Origin: Paraclostridium tenue
Lineage (GTDB): Bacteria > Bacillota > Clostridia > Peptostreptococcales > Peptostreptococcaceae
Length of the DNA stretch: 64,000 bases
Assembly (NCBI RefSeq): GCF_015668515.1
Contig: NZ_JADPFO010000001.1
Span: 708,823 to 772,822, forward strand
Direction of reading: 5' to 3'
Below, piece after piece: positions 28,584 to 36,805 of this stretch. The notes beneath the pieces are model-generated. The model was not told the origin of the DNA, did not search any database, and was given only the letters and a program-made list of their open reading frames with translations. The position numbers and the translations under genes were made by a program. How positions within the stretch are numbered: position 1 is the first letter of the stretch; each line of letters begins with the position of its first letter.

Positions 28584-30170
28584 TTAATCTCTTTGTACAA
28601 GGATTATAGATAATATAAATATACTTATGAATATTACTGATAGTATACTAATAGCTATTGTTTTTTTATCATCACCTAATATGAAATCTTTTGCTTTTTC
28701 TAATTCACTTTTATTTATCCCTTTTTCACTAAATTCACTAAATTGGTATAATGAATCTATATTTTCATCTAACCATTTTCCATGTTCCTTTATAACTAAT
28801 TTAATTTTTTCAATTTCAGTATTATATTCGCCCTCATATTTCCATCTACGTTTATCTCTTTCGATACTAGGCCCTAAAAAGTTCACAGTATCATCTATAT
28901 ATTTTATTAAATTCGTCTCACTTAATATGTCTTTTCTTAAATATTTATATCTATCTATAACTTTTTTAGTGAAATTAGCATCCTTTAATAGTTGCCTAAA
29001 CCAAGGTGCATCATGCATAGCTGTAGAATCAACTTTTAATGCATTTTCTAACTTTATATCATTATCTAAACACATATCAAAATCCCAAACTGGACCCATG
29101 CTAATTTTAGAACCATTTTCTTTATATATATAAGTTGAATGATATCCAGAGTCATAATTAGCAAAAAATTCATTTATTATAAAATAATCTATAAATGATT
29201 CCACATCTATATAATCTCTATACTTGTAAAACTTATCAATGTCATTAGAATAAATACATTCTTCAAACTTATTTATATCGTTAGTTATATATTCTATAGT
29301 TTTTTTTGTTATTTCATCCTTTTGTGGATATTTAACCTCTAAATATCCTACGGGAAGCTCATTTTTAGTTGAATAATTATCTAAAAATATAGCATCTTCT
29401 TCAAATCTATCTCTTCTTAGTAAATATGATGATTTTGTAAACTTATTATCATACTTAGAAATATTAACTCTATCTTCTCCTTGTTTTACATTTTCCATCA
29501 TAAGGTATACACCTTCATAAGTATACTTATCATCATCCTTCATTACCACTTCACAGTACCTTACATCTGGAGTATATGGCATTATTTCTCCTGCAATATT
29601 TAAAGCCATATAATTTCTAAGTAGAGTTTTATCTATATAAGATATATTCAGTACCCATTCCCATTCTTCTCCCATGCCTAATATATCTTGCTTATTTTTG
29701 CTTCCATCTTTATTTATTGTTTTTATTAAATATTGTTTTTTAGGAAATCTAGTTGAGGTGTTACCTCTTTGCTTGATTAATATATCTGATTTATTAGTAG
29801 GCTTATCTTTAATATTATTTATGCTTCCCTCATTATCAATAATACTTATACTTCCATCAACGTATGGATCTATATCTACCGGTGTAAAGTACCTTTTTTC
29901 TGGATCCCAAGTAACACCAGACTTTGGGCTTTCACCATTAGTATCTATAACTACTAATGGCAAATGAGTACTAAAAGAATCACTTATAGTATAATCCTCT
30001 TTCATATCAAATTCTCTTGGCTGATTTTTTATATCTTTTTGTCTATGATTATGTACTCTTTTTTGAGAATTTTTTTCTATAAGTATAGATAGTGAAATAC
30101 TTGATACTAGTAATCCTATTGCTACCAATATACTTAGATTTCTTTTACTAGCTAATATTTTTCTTATCAT
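28584..30170 (-). CDS. CotH-family kinase, membrane anchored
   Basis: This 528-residue protein has an N-terminal helix (about 12-32), an extracellular domain and a C-terminal helix (about 505-525). The CotH core shows ILIKQRGNTSTRFPKKQY, then EGVYLMMENVKQGEDRVNIS, LLRRDRFEED and the metal motif MGPVWDFDMCLDN. CotH proteins are atypical kinases; spore-coat CotH phosphorylates coat proteins. Both termini in the membrane place this one on the outer surface, where ATP supply is a puzzle. It overlaps the DUF4956 gene by 4 bp, so translation is coupled. Its likely job is to modify the polymer or a partner of the synthase. Confidence 0.85.
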   Translation of the reverse strand: MIRKILASKRNLSILVAIGLLVSSISLSILIEKNSQKRVHNHRQKDIKNQPREFDMKEDYTISDSFSTHLPLVVIDTNGESPKSGVTWDPEKRYFTPVDIDPYVDGSISIIDNEGSINNIKDKPTNKSDILIKQRGNTSTRFPKKQYLIKTINKDGSKNKQDILGMGEEWEWVLNISYIDKTLLRNYMALNIAGEIMPYTPDVRYCEVVMKDDDKYTYEGVYLMMENVKQGEDRVNISKYDNKFTKSSYLLRRDRFEEDAIFLDNYSTKNELPVGYLEVKYPQKDEITKKTIEYITNDINKFEECIYSNDIDKFYKYRDYIDVESFIDYFIINEFFANYDSGYHSTYIYKENGSKISMGPVWDFDMCLDNDIKLENALKVDSTAMHDAPWFRQLLKDANFTKKVIDRYKYLRKDILSETNLIKYIDDTVNFLGPSIERDKRRWKYEGEYNTEIEKIKLVIKEHGKWLDENIDSLYQFSEFSEKGINKSELEKAKDFILGDDKKTIAISILSVIFISIFILSIILVQRD

Positions 30171-30844
30171 CTATTTATATCCTCATTTTGGCAAACTAAG
30201 TTAACGCTTTCTACTCCATCTAGTTCATATAGTTTTTTATTGATATGTCCTTTGTCTTTAGAAGAATTTATTATACGTTGTGAAAGTTCATATATATATT
30301 CAACTCTTTCACTTGTAGTATTTTTTACACGCATATTAGCTTCACCATTATAAAATACTAAGATAGCTTTTTCTATTTCTTCTTCAACTTTTGCCTTTGC
30401 ATGTATTACAAGTAAATACCTATCATTTGACTTTATATGCCCAAATATAAGTAAGAATATAAATAATATTGCACTTCCTATACCTGCTATTGTATATTCA
30501 GATACTCCACAACAAATACCTACTACTATACACCAAAAGATATAAACTGAATCTCTTGGGTCTTTTATAGCTGTTCTAAAACGAACTATAGACAGTGCCC
30601 CCACCATACCTAGAGATAGAGCTATATTATTTCCAATTACATTCATAACCATAGTAGTTACTATAGTTAACATGGAAAGCGATACATTAAATCTTTGACT
30701 ATATACTGCCTTTGAATGAGAATATCTATATGCCAAATATATTACTATAGACAATATTATTGATACTAAAAAATTAAGTAATACCTGTTCAATACTCATT
30801 GATGAATTACTTTCTTGAAAGTATTTTAAAATCATTTCTTTCAT
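30167..30844 (-). CDS. DUF4956 membrane protein
   Basis: This 225-residue protein has four helices in its first half. The family signature is clear: LGMVGALSIVRFRTAIKDPRD followed by a helix, then a cytosolic alpha/beta domain (about 135-220). DUF4956 proteins are repeatedly found beside VTC-domain and CotH genes. The function is unknown, but a membrane partner for the VTC enzyme is plausible. It sits between them here, with a 17-bp gap to the VTC gene and a 4-bp overlap with cotH. Confidence 0.85.
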   Translation of the reverse strand: MKEMILKYFQESNSSMSIEQVLLNFLVSIILSIVIYLAYRYSHSKAVYSQRFNVSLSMLTIVTTMVMNVIGNNIALSLGMVGALSIVRFRTAIKDPRDSVYIFWCIVVGICCGVSEYTIAGIGSAILFIFLLIFGHIKSNDRYLLVIHAKAKVEEEIEKAILVFYNGEANMRVKNTTSERVEYIYELSQRIINSSKDKGHINKKLYELDGVESVNLVCQNEDINR

Positions 30845-30861
30845 TTCTAGTTTTTTCCCCC

Positions 30862-31551
30862 TTATAAGTAGCTAATATATCTCGACATACAATATTTACT
30901 AGCTGATGTTTGAGATTTATTAGTATTATCTATTATGTCTTTTACATAACTTAATAAAAAATTGTTGTATTTTACTTCCAGTATTGTTTTACTAGTTACC
31001 TTATTTAGAGATAGTGAAGGATTAAATATATCCATATTTGACTCACTAGATTTCAAATCACTATCTATAGTTATCCTTGTATTGTTTTCTTTAACTATAT
31101 AAGCTAATCTTTTATACTCTACTATACATTTTGGCCTATATAAATTAGTCTGCATTATAGTGTACAATTTATCTGCAAAACTATTGTTTAGTTCTTTTAA
31201 TACTTCATAGTGTCCATCTAAAAGTCTTTGAGCCATGTTTTTTGGTATAGTTAATGAATGTTTATGCTGATATTCACCTTCTTTTTGTTTAAGTTCTAAT
31301 TTTAGAAATTGCGCCCTTGGATCATATGTCCTAAGTCTTATTTTTCTTCTATATTCTAATCCATTTTCTTTGTCAAAATAGTCATTATTGTAAAATGTAT
31401 CAAAATATAACGATCTAACCATATACCCATCATTGGTATTATGCGAATCTTGAATTAATGTTTTACATAAAATGCTTTTTAAGTTCATTGCAGTAAATGC
31501 ATTTATTTCATATTTCTTTTCTACCCGAGTTACAACATTTTGATCTATCAC
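30862..31551 (-). CDS. VTC-domain (polyphosphate polymerase-like) protein
   Basis: This 229-residue protein is one VTC/triphosphate-tunnel domain. Tunnel motifs are present in order: RVEKKYEI, the RSLYFDT stretch, YRRKIRLRTY, LKLELKQKEG, KHSLTI, CIVEYKRLAY, RITIDSD and ILEVKYNN. The paired E-x-K and basic residues needed to bind polyphosphate and metal are kept. In yeast Vtc4 this fold makes polyphosphate from ATP. Here it is the first gene of the exopolysaccharide operon, starting at a GTG after GAGGGTG. It may supply phosphate chains or bind phosphorylated polymer. The bacterial role is not settled. Confidence 0.85.
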   Translation of the reverse strand: MIDQNVVTRVEKKYEINAFTAMNLKSILCKTLIQDSHNTNDGYMVRSLYFDTFYNNDYFDKENGLEYRRKIRLRTYDPRAQFLKLELKQKEGEYQHKHSLTIPKNMAQRLLDGHYEVLKELNNSFADKLYTIMQTNLYRPKCIVEYKRLAYIVKENNTRITIDSDLKSSESNMDIFNPSLSLNKVTSKTILEVKYNNFLLSYVKDIIDNTNKSQTSASKYCMSRYISYL

Positions 31552-31694
31552 TTTATCACCCTCTTTCCCTCAGATATTATATCAATAGTTATTGTCGTAT
31601 ATTGTAAAAATTTGCAGTGTATTCCGAAAATTTTAGTTATATAATTAATTGGGAATTTTGGCATATCTTTTCCATAATTAAGATATATTAAATC
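31552..31694 (-). promoter_or_regulatory. Promoter region of the exopolysaccharide operon
   Basis: The only space for the operon promoter is between the GTG at 31551 and the terminator at 31695. A TATAAT-like hexamer lies about 35 bases before the start (in TTGATATAATATC), but I find no -35 at the standard distance, so an activator or an alternative sigma factor may be needed. I saw no c-di-GMP riboswitch here. Confidence 0.4.
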
Positions 31695-31729
31695 AAAAAT
31701 AGTATTGACTATATAGCCAATACTATTTT
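31695..31729 (-). terminator. Terminator of yfcC-like gene
   Basis: AAAATAGTATTGGCTATATAGTCAATACTATTTTT forms a hairpin with T-run on the minus strand. It ends the carrier transcript before the exopolysaccharide promoter. Confidence 0.75.
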
Positions 31730-31886
31730 CATGGTTTTAAATGGTGGAAATGAATCTCACTAAACCCATATTTACTACATATTATTTATTTTATGTTTAT
31801 AGCAAAAAATTTGTTTGTAAGTTCATGATTTATTGCAACCCTTTGTTATTGACCTCCTAAAAGTTTATTCTGCTAAAAATGCTATA

Positions 31887-33278
31887 TTAAAACCCTATAT
31901 ATAATCCTGTTGTTAAAAATACCATTGTAGTAATTACTAGAACTAAAATTAAAGGCATTATAAATCTAATCCACTTTGACCAAGGAATATTAGCTAGTGC
32001 TAGTGCTCCCATTAAAACTCCAGATGTAGGTGTTATTAAATTAGTTATACCTATGCCAAATTGATAAGCTGTAACTATCATTTGTCTAGATACATCTACT
32101 AAATCTCCAAGTGGTGCAAGAACAGGTATTGTAAGTGATGCAAGTCCTGATGCTGATGGTATTAAAAATGCTATTAAACCTTCTATTAAGAAAGTTAAAT
32201 TTATAAATATAGCTTTTGGTAATCCATTTAATACATTTGCTGCAGAATTTAAGATTGTATCTATTATATATCCATTTTCTGCAATTATAACTATTCCACG
32301 TGCAAATGCTATACATAATCCTGCTGACATTAAATCTTTTGCTCCACTTGTAAACGAACTAACTATTTCATCTTGTTTAAGTCCTGCTGCTAATCCTGAT
32401 ATTACACCTATAGCTGTAAATACCATTGCAATCTCAGTGATGTACCAACCTAATTGTAAAACTCCATACACCATAATTCCCATACCTATTGTAAAAATTG
32501 CTATTACCATAGCTTCTCTTTTTGTAAACTCCTTTATATTTATATCACTACTATCTATTGCTTCTTGATTTAATGATATATTCTGAACTAAAGACTTTGT
32601 CGGATCCTTTTTAACTTTATTAGCATACATCATAACAAATGCTATACTTATAGACATGAATATTACAAACATAATAACTCTATACTCTATTCCAGAACCT
32701 GGTGCTATATTTGAAAGTGCTTGAGCTATTCCTACAGAGAAAGGATTAGTAGTAGCTGCTCCAAATCCAGCTGTTGCTCCTATAAAAACTGTTGCCACTG
32801 CTGTTAGTGAATCATATCCCATGCTAGTCATAAGTGGAATAAATATCATATAAAAAGGCAGTGTTTCTTCACTCATTCCAAACGTTGTCCCGCCTAATCC
32901 AAATAGTATCATTGATATAGGTATTATTAGGAATTGGAATTTTTTCATTTTGTTTACAGTATGAGCTATAACGGCTTCTATAGCTCCTGTTTTATTAACT
33001 ATTCCAAAAGCTCCTCCAACTATTAAAACAAATCCAACTACTTCAGCTGCATCTATAAATCCATTTATAGGTGCTGTAAATACATCTGTAACCCCTTGTG
33101 GATTTGATTTTACTTTTTCATAAGTTCCAGCTACAACAACCATTCTTCCTTCTATGTCTTCTCTTTCAAAACTTCCACTTGGCACTATCCAAGTAAGAAT
33201 TGCCATTACTACTATTAGTAAAAATATTATAGTAAGTGTATTTGGCATAGTAAACTTTCTTTTTCTTAAAATGTTCAT
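31887..33278 (-). CDS. YfcC-family carrier, probable lysine/basic amino acid transporter
   Basis: This 463-residue protein has about twelve helices. The start MPNTLTIIFLLIVVMAILTW followed by VPSGSFER is typical of YfcC proteins in the DcuC/ArsB-like superfamily, a family annotated as basic amino acid antiporters. Re-entrant-looking segments SASGLASLTIPVLAPLGD and ITPTSGVLMGAL match the family. A lysine riboswitch with terminator precedes it, so expression should fall when lysine is plentiful. This is strong evidence that it imports lysine. Translation starts at an ATG after GGGGGAG. Confidence 0.9.
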   Translation of the reverse strand: MNILRKRKFTMPNTLTIIFLLIVVMAILTWIVPSGSFEREDIEGRMVVVAGTYEKVKSNPQGVTDVFTAPINGFIDAAEVVGFVLIVGGAFGIVNKTGAIEAVIAHTVNKMKKFQFLIIPISMILFGLGGTTFGMSEETLPFYMIFIPLMTSMGYDSLTAVATVFIGATAGFGAATTNPFSVGIAQALSNIAPGSGIEYRVIMFVIFMSISIAFVMMYANKVKKDPTKSLVQNISLNQEAIDSSDINIKEFTKREAMVIAIFTIGMGIMVYGVLQLGWYITEIAMVFTAIGVISGLAAGLKQDEIVSSFTSGAKDLMSAGLCIAFARGIVIIAENGYIIDTILNSAANVLNGLPKAIFINLTFLIEGLIAFLIPSASGLASLTIPVLAPLGDLVDVSRQMIVTAYQFGIGITNLITPTSGVLMGALALANIPWSKWIRFIMPLILVLVITTMVFLTTGLYIGF

Positions 33279-33380
33279 TTTTAATCTCCCCCCATTTTTT
33301 TAAGTAAGACAATTAATTGTCTTTTTCCCTTTTTCTATCTTAGTTTATATAGATGTAAAAGTTTGCTTCACGCATATATT

Positions 33381-33410
33381 AAAAAAGCTCAACATGAGTA
33401 CATGTTGAGC
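33381..33410 (-). terminator. Riboswitch-controlled intrinsic terminator
   Basis: GCTCAACATG and CATGTTGAGC form a ten-base stem followed by TTTTTT on the minus strand. It lies between the lysine aptamer and the carrier start codon, so it is the expression platform. Confidence 0.9.
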
Positions 33411-33454
33411 TGAATATGCCAAATACAACATACCTACATCTTCCCTATATCTTA

Positions 33455-33650
33455 CTTAAGATAGCTCTCCATCAAAACTCGGGATAATTTTGATGACAGT
33501 ACTGTACTTATTAAATACAGTCCCAGCACTAGCTTTGGACACTAGCACTTCGGCACTTACTCCTTTTATATTGAGTCATTGGATTCCGACCTCTTCAATA
33601 TTACTCTTAGCAAATGCGACCTCTACCTCAATCTTTTTTTAGATGAGGTA
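33455..33650 (-). promoter_or_regulatory. Lysine riboswitch (L-box)
   Basis: Read on the minus strand, the conserved L-box blocks appear in order: GAGGTAGAGGTCGC, AGTAATATTGAAGAGG, GGAATCCAATGACTC, AAGGAGTAAGTGCCGAAG, CTGGGACTG, the CTGTCATCAAAA stretch and GGAGAGCTATCTT. P1 can form between GAGGTAG and CTATCTT. Bound lysine should hold P1, free the downstream terminator and shut off the YfcC-like gene. Just past P1 the sequence AAGATATAG can pair with the 3' strand of P1, giving an alternative fold. Upstream, TACCTCA can pair with the 5' strand of P1, an extra element I do not know from standard examples. Confidence 0.93.
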
Positions 33651-33730
33651 ATTTATATTAAGTTTTATTTATTATAAATTATTATAGCACAATTTCACAG
33701 TATTGTAAATATTTAGAATTTTTTATATTT

Positions 33731-34186
33731 TTAATAATTTTTCATATCAGTAATCATAATACTATATGCATTAGCATATACTGGATAAGATCTACCTTCT
33801 ATTTTTTCAAATTTAACTTCTAATCTCTGATTTTGTTTTATATCTGATGCTTTAAGTACTTTATCTGAGTCTGATTTTTTGATTATCGTATTTTTATTTA
33901 TTATAACGTCTGCTATGTCATATCTAGCTTCTGGTTTTAAGTTTAGTGTAGCAATTCCATCTTTAATGTTCTCATCTTTAACAGCTTCTACTCTTATTAT
34001 TAAGTTATCTCCTTCATGTTTTATATTTGTTATTGTCCCCATAACATCTAGTTGTTCTGGTGTTATTTGTACAGGATGATTTTTAGAGTCTTGTTTATTA
34101 TTTGATGAGTTATTGTCTGCAAATACTAAGGTTCCACTTATTGAAACTAATAACGCTGCTACTAGTATACTTATTTTATTTTTCAT
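33731..34186 (-). CDS. Secreted protein of unknown function
   Basis: This 151-residue protein has a Sec signal peptide ending near residue 23 (VFA-D). A short Asn/Lys-rich linker leads to a small beta-rich domain (about 45-148) with repeated Val/Ile strands and a segment QRLEVKFEKIEGRSYPVYANA. It looks like an OB-like or DUF3221-type fold, but I cannot name it. A good GGAGGT site precedes ATG. It appears monocistronic. The lysine riboswitch lies just downstream and serves the next gene. Confidence 0.65.
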   Translation of the reverse strand: MKNKISILVAALLVSISGTLVFADNNSSNNKQDSKNHPVQITPEQLDVMGTITNIKHEGDNLIIRVEAVKDENIKDGIATLNLKPEARYDIADVIINKNTIIKKSDSDKVLKASDIKQNQRLEVKFEKIEGRSYPVYANAYSIMITDMKNY

Positions 34187-34338
34187 AATTTTACCTCCAA
34201 TAAATATTTATGTTTTTTTCCTTTCATATATAAATACAATTTTAAAATATATATTGTTGCAAATGCTATTTAAATTTTTTATTTTATTCAATAAAGTAAT
34301 ACATAGTTAAATAAACTCATCTATAATCAATTTTAACG

Positions 34339-34384
34339 AAAAAAAAGGTAAGCAAATCAGCTTAGCCGAAAAAAACTTACCTTA
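34339..34384 (-). terminator. Terminator after XRE-cupin gene
   Basis: AAGGTAAG and CTTACCTT enclose a loop with a smaller GGCTAAGCTG hairpin, followed by a T-run on the minus strand. It comes right after the ABC gene fragment at 34400-34467, so the fragment and terminator may have arrived together. Confidence 0.75.
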
Positions 34385-34399
34385 AAAATCACAGCTATA

Positions 34400-34467
34400 T
34401 TAATATAAAACTTTACCATCCTTAATAGTTATAACTCTATCTGCCATATTAGCTATATCATCATTTA
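34400..34467 (-). pseudogene. 3' fragment of an ABC transporter ATPase gene
   Basis: The minus strand reads NDDIANMADRVITIKDGKVLY and stop. This closely matches the last 22 residues of the ABC ATPase at 10190 ([22 protein letters not shown]), and the DNA is also similar. Only the terminal part of the D-loop/H-loop region remains. It is squeezed between the XRE-cupin stop codon (6 bp away) and a terminator. Confidence 0.8.
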
Positions 34468-34472
34468 TTTTT

Positions 34473-35027
34473 CTAGAATGACGGAGGCGTTACTGCAAAT
34501 ATAACTTCACAATCTTCATTGGTATTATTCTCCCACTTATGATTTGAATGTGGCGGTATTTTTACACTATCTCCACAGTTTAATTCAATAACTGTGTTCA
34601 TTAAATGTAAACTCACACAACCTTTCATAACATAAGCTACTTCTTCTCCCTTATGACTAAAAAGTTCCTTTGAAGATGACTCTCCTTTTGGTATCTTCAT
34701 AAGCATAAACTCTATAGCTCCTTGAGAATTTGGAGTCAATAATTCATATGCAAAACTATCGTCCTCAGCAAACATTATTTTTTTACGACTATCTTTCCTA
34801 ACTACTAAATCTTCAGTTGTATTATCATTTATGAAAAATTTAAATAGTGGTATATCTAAAGCACTTGAAATTTGTTTTAGTGTGTTTATAGATGGGTTTG
34901 ATGTTCCCTTTTCTATTTGACTAAGTAAAGAAGGTGTTACACCTGTTAAGTTAGCTAATTCCTTTATAGTTAACTCTTTTTTCTTTCTATACTCAGTAAT
35001 GTTTCTTGATATATCTACTTCATTCAT
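34473..35027 (-). CDS. XRE-family regulator with cupin sensor domain
   Basis: This 184-residue regulator has an N-terminal helix-turn-helix (about 8-62: ELANLTGVTPSLLSQIEKG is the recognition part) and a C-terminal cupin barrel (about 105-180, with HKGEEVAYVMKG and IPPHSNHKWEN). XRE-cupin proteins sense small molecules, often amino acids. It is divergent from D-serine ammonia-lyase across 288 bp, so it most likely controls that gene and itself. Its 3' end abuts a stray ABC gene fragment and terminator. Confidence 0.88.
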   Translation of the reverse strand: MNEVDISRNITEYRKKKELTIKELANLTGVTPSLLSQIEKGTSNPSINTLKQISSALDIPLFKFFINDNTTEDLVVRKDSRKKIMFAEDDSFAYELLTPNSQGAIEFMLMKIPKGESSSKELFSHKGEEVAYVMKGCVSLHLMNTVIELNCGDSVKIPPHSNHKWENNTNEDCEVIFAVTPPSF

Positions 35028-35144
35028 ACATTAATTACCTCATTCATTTATTTAAAATTATTATTACATAATTATATCAATATAACTTATTCTTAGCAAT
35101 TTAATTAAATTATATTTAATTTTTATAAAAATAATTAAATTCTA

Positions 35145-35225
35145 TTGACATAAATAATAAAAAAATGTTAGTATCAATTAAGTGTTATTTAATTATTTTA
35201 AATTTAATTAAGTATTTATTAATAA
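35145..35225 (+). promoter_or_regulatory. dsdA promoter and candidate regulator sites
   Basis: TTGACA (35145-35150) and TAGTAT (35169-35174) are 18 bp apart, a sound sigma-A promoter. Right after it come two direct repeats of ATTAAGT plus an AT tail (about 35178 and 35209), placed where a repressor would block transcription. They are candidate sites for the divergent XRE-cupin protein. The leader before dsdA is about 140 nt. Confidence 0.55.
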
Positions 35226-35321
35226 AATTAACAAATAAAGTTAATATAAACTTCAACTTTTAAATTAAATGTATATAAATATTTATATTTAAGAGTTGAA
35301 AATAAGAATATAAGGATGGTT

Positions 35322-36689
35322 ATGATTATGTCTAATGAAAAAGTTTTAAACAAAGAAATATCAACTTGGATCGAAGAATATCCTTTATTACAAGAAATAA
35401 TAGATTTAAAAGAATCTATATGGATAAATCCACTTCATACTTCTTTTGATAAGGGTATGGAAAATGTTTCTCTTTCTGAATCTGATGTACTAGATGCACA
35501 GGAAAGATTAAATAGATTTGCTCCATATATAGCTCAAGTATTCCCTGAAACTCAATCAGAAAACGGAATAATAGAGTCTCCAATAGCTAAAATAGATAAC
35601 ATGAAAGCTAAGTTAGAAGAAATATGTGGTGAAGAACTTGCTGGAAACTTATTATTAAAGTGTGACAGTCACCTTAAAGTATCTGGATCTATAAAAGCTA
35701 GAGGTGGAATATACGAAGTATTAAAGCATGCGGAAGATTTAGCTTTAGCAAACAACATAATATCATTAGAAGATAACTATGTTAAATTAGATAGCGATGA
35801 AGTTAGAGATTTCTTCTCTCAATATTCTGTAGTAGTTGGTTCTACAGGAAACTTAGGTCTAAGTATAGGTATAATGAGTGCTAAACTAGGTTTTAAAGTT
35901 ACAGTTCATATGTCTGCAGATGCTAGACAATGGAAAAAGGACTTATTAAGAAGCAGAGGTGTTGAAGTTATAGAATATGAATCTGACTACAGTAAAGCTG
36001 TTGAAGAAGGTAGAAACCAAGCTGATGCAGATCCTAATAGCTACTTCGTAGATGATGAAAACTCTAAAAACTTATTCTTAGGATATTCTGTTGCTGCTAA
36101 AAGATTAGATAAGCAATTAAAAGATATGAACGTAAAAGTAGATTCTGATCATCCATTATTTGTATACTTACCATGTGGTGTTGGTGGAGGTCCTGGTGGA
36201 GTTGCTTTCGGACTTAAACTTTTATACAAGGATAATGTACACTTCTTCTTTGCTGAGCCAACACATTCTCCATGTATGATGATAGGATGTATGACTGGTG
36301 AGCATGATAATGTATCTGTTCAAGACTTTGGAATAGATAATATAACTGCTGCTGATGGATTAGCAGTTGGTAGAGCTTCTGGATTTGTTGGTAAGACATT
36401 AGAAAAATTAATGAGTGGATGCTACTCTGTTACTGATGAAAATATGTACAGATTATTAACTAAGATGGCTGATAGCGAAAACATATTCTTAGAACCATCT
36501 GCTCTTGCTGGTGTTCCAGGTATGGTAAATGTACTTACTTCAAAAGAAGGTAAGAAATATTTAAAAGATAATAATCTTGAAGATAAGCTAGAAAACATAA
36601 CTCATATAGCTTGGGCAACTGGAGGAAGCATGGTTCCTAAAGATATGATGGATGAATACTATAACAAAGGTGTTTCATTACTTAAGTAA
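35322..36689 (+). CDS. dsdA: D-serine ammonia-lyase
   Basis: The roughly 455-residue PLP enzyme converts D-serine to pyruvate and ammonia. The PLP lysine lies in GSIKARGG (about 125). A phosphate-binding glycine loop is at [14 protein letters not shown], and substrate-side stretches [17 protein letters not shown] and [10 protein letters not shown] fit the DsdA family and its usual length (about 440). AAGGA precedes ATGs at 35322 and 35328; I use the first, and the upstream ATG at 35316 overlaps the ribosome site. It lets the cell use or detoxify D-serine from host or peptidoglycan sources. It has its own terminator. Confidence 0.93.
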   Translation: MIMSNEKVLNKEISTWIEEYPLLQEIIDLKESIWINPLHTSFDKGMENVSLSESDVLDAQERLNRFAPYIAQVFPETQSENGIIESPIAKIDNMKAKLEEICGEELAGNLLLKCDSHLKVSGSIKARGGIYEVLKHAEDLALANNIISLEDNYVKLDSDEVRDFFSQYSVVVGSTGNLGLSIGIMSAKLGFKVTVHMSADARQWKKDLLRSRGVEVIEYESDYSKAVEEGRNQADADPNSYFVDDENSKNLFLGYSVAAKRLDKQLKDMNVKVDSDHPLFVYLPCGVGGGPGGVAFGLKLLYKDNVHFFFAEPTHSPCMMIGCMTGEHDNVSVQDFGIDNITAADGLAVGRASGFVGKTLEKLMSGCYSVTDENMYRLLTKMADSENIFLEPSALAGVPGMVNVLTSKEGKKYLKDNNLEDKLENITHIAWATGGSMVPKDMMDEYYNKGVSLLK

Positions 36690-36693
36690 TAGA

Positions 36694-36730
36694 TAAAAGG
36701 TATTATCGAAATTTTGATAATACCTTTTTT
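36694..36730 (+). terminator. Terminator of dsdA
   Basis: AAAGGTATTATCGAAATTTTGATAATACCTTTTTT is a stem with T-run, 5 bp past the dsdA stop. Confidence 0.85.
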
Positions 36731-36805
36731 AGGTGGCTTTTTATTAGGTATACCTATTATAGAATTAAACATTAATTTTTCACCTATTTAATAGTAATGT
36801 TTTAT

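Noticed and set aside
28627-29133. 168-codon plus-strand frame opposite the CotH gene
   Set aside because: A shadow of the cotH frame with low-complexity Ser/Phe/Leu composition typical of antisense reading.
31552-31694. Possible c-di-GMP riboswitch before the exopolysaccharide operon
   Set aside because: I looked for the GEMM-type core and tetraloop/receptor pieces and found none; c-di-GMP control would act through the PilZ domain.
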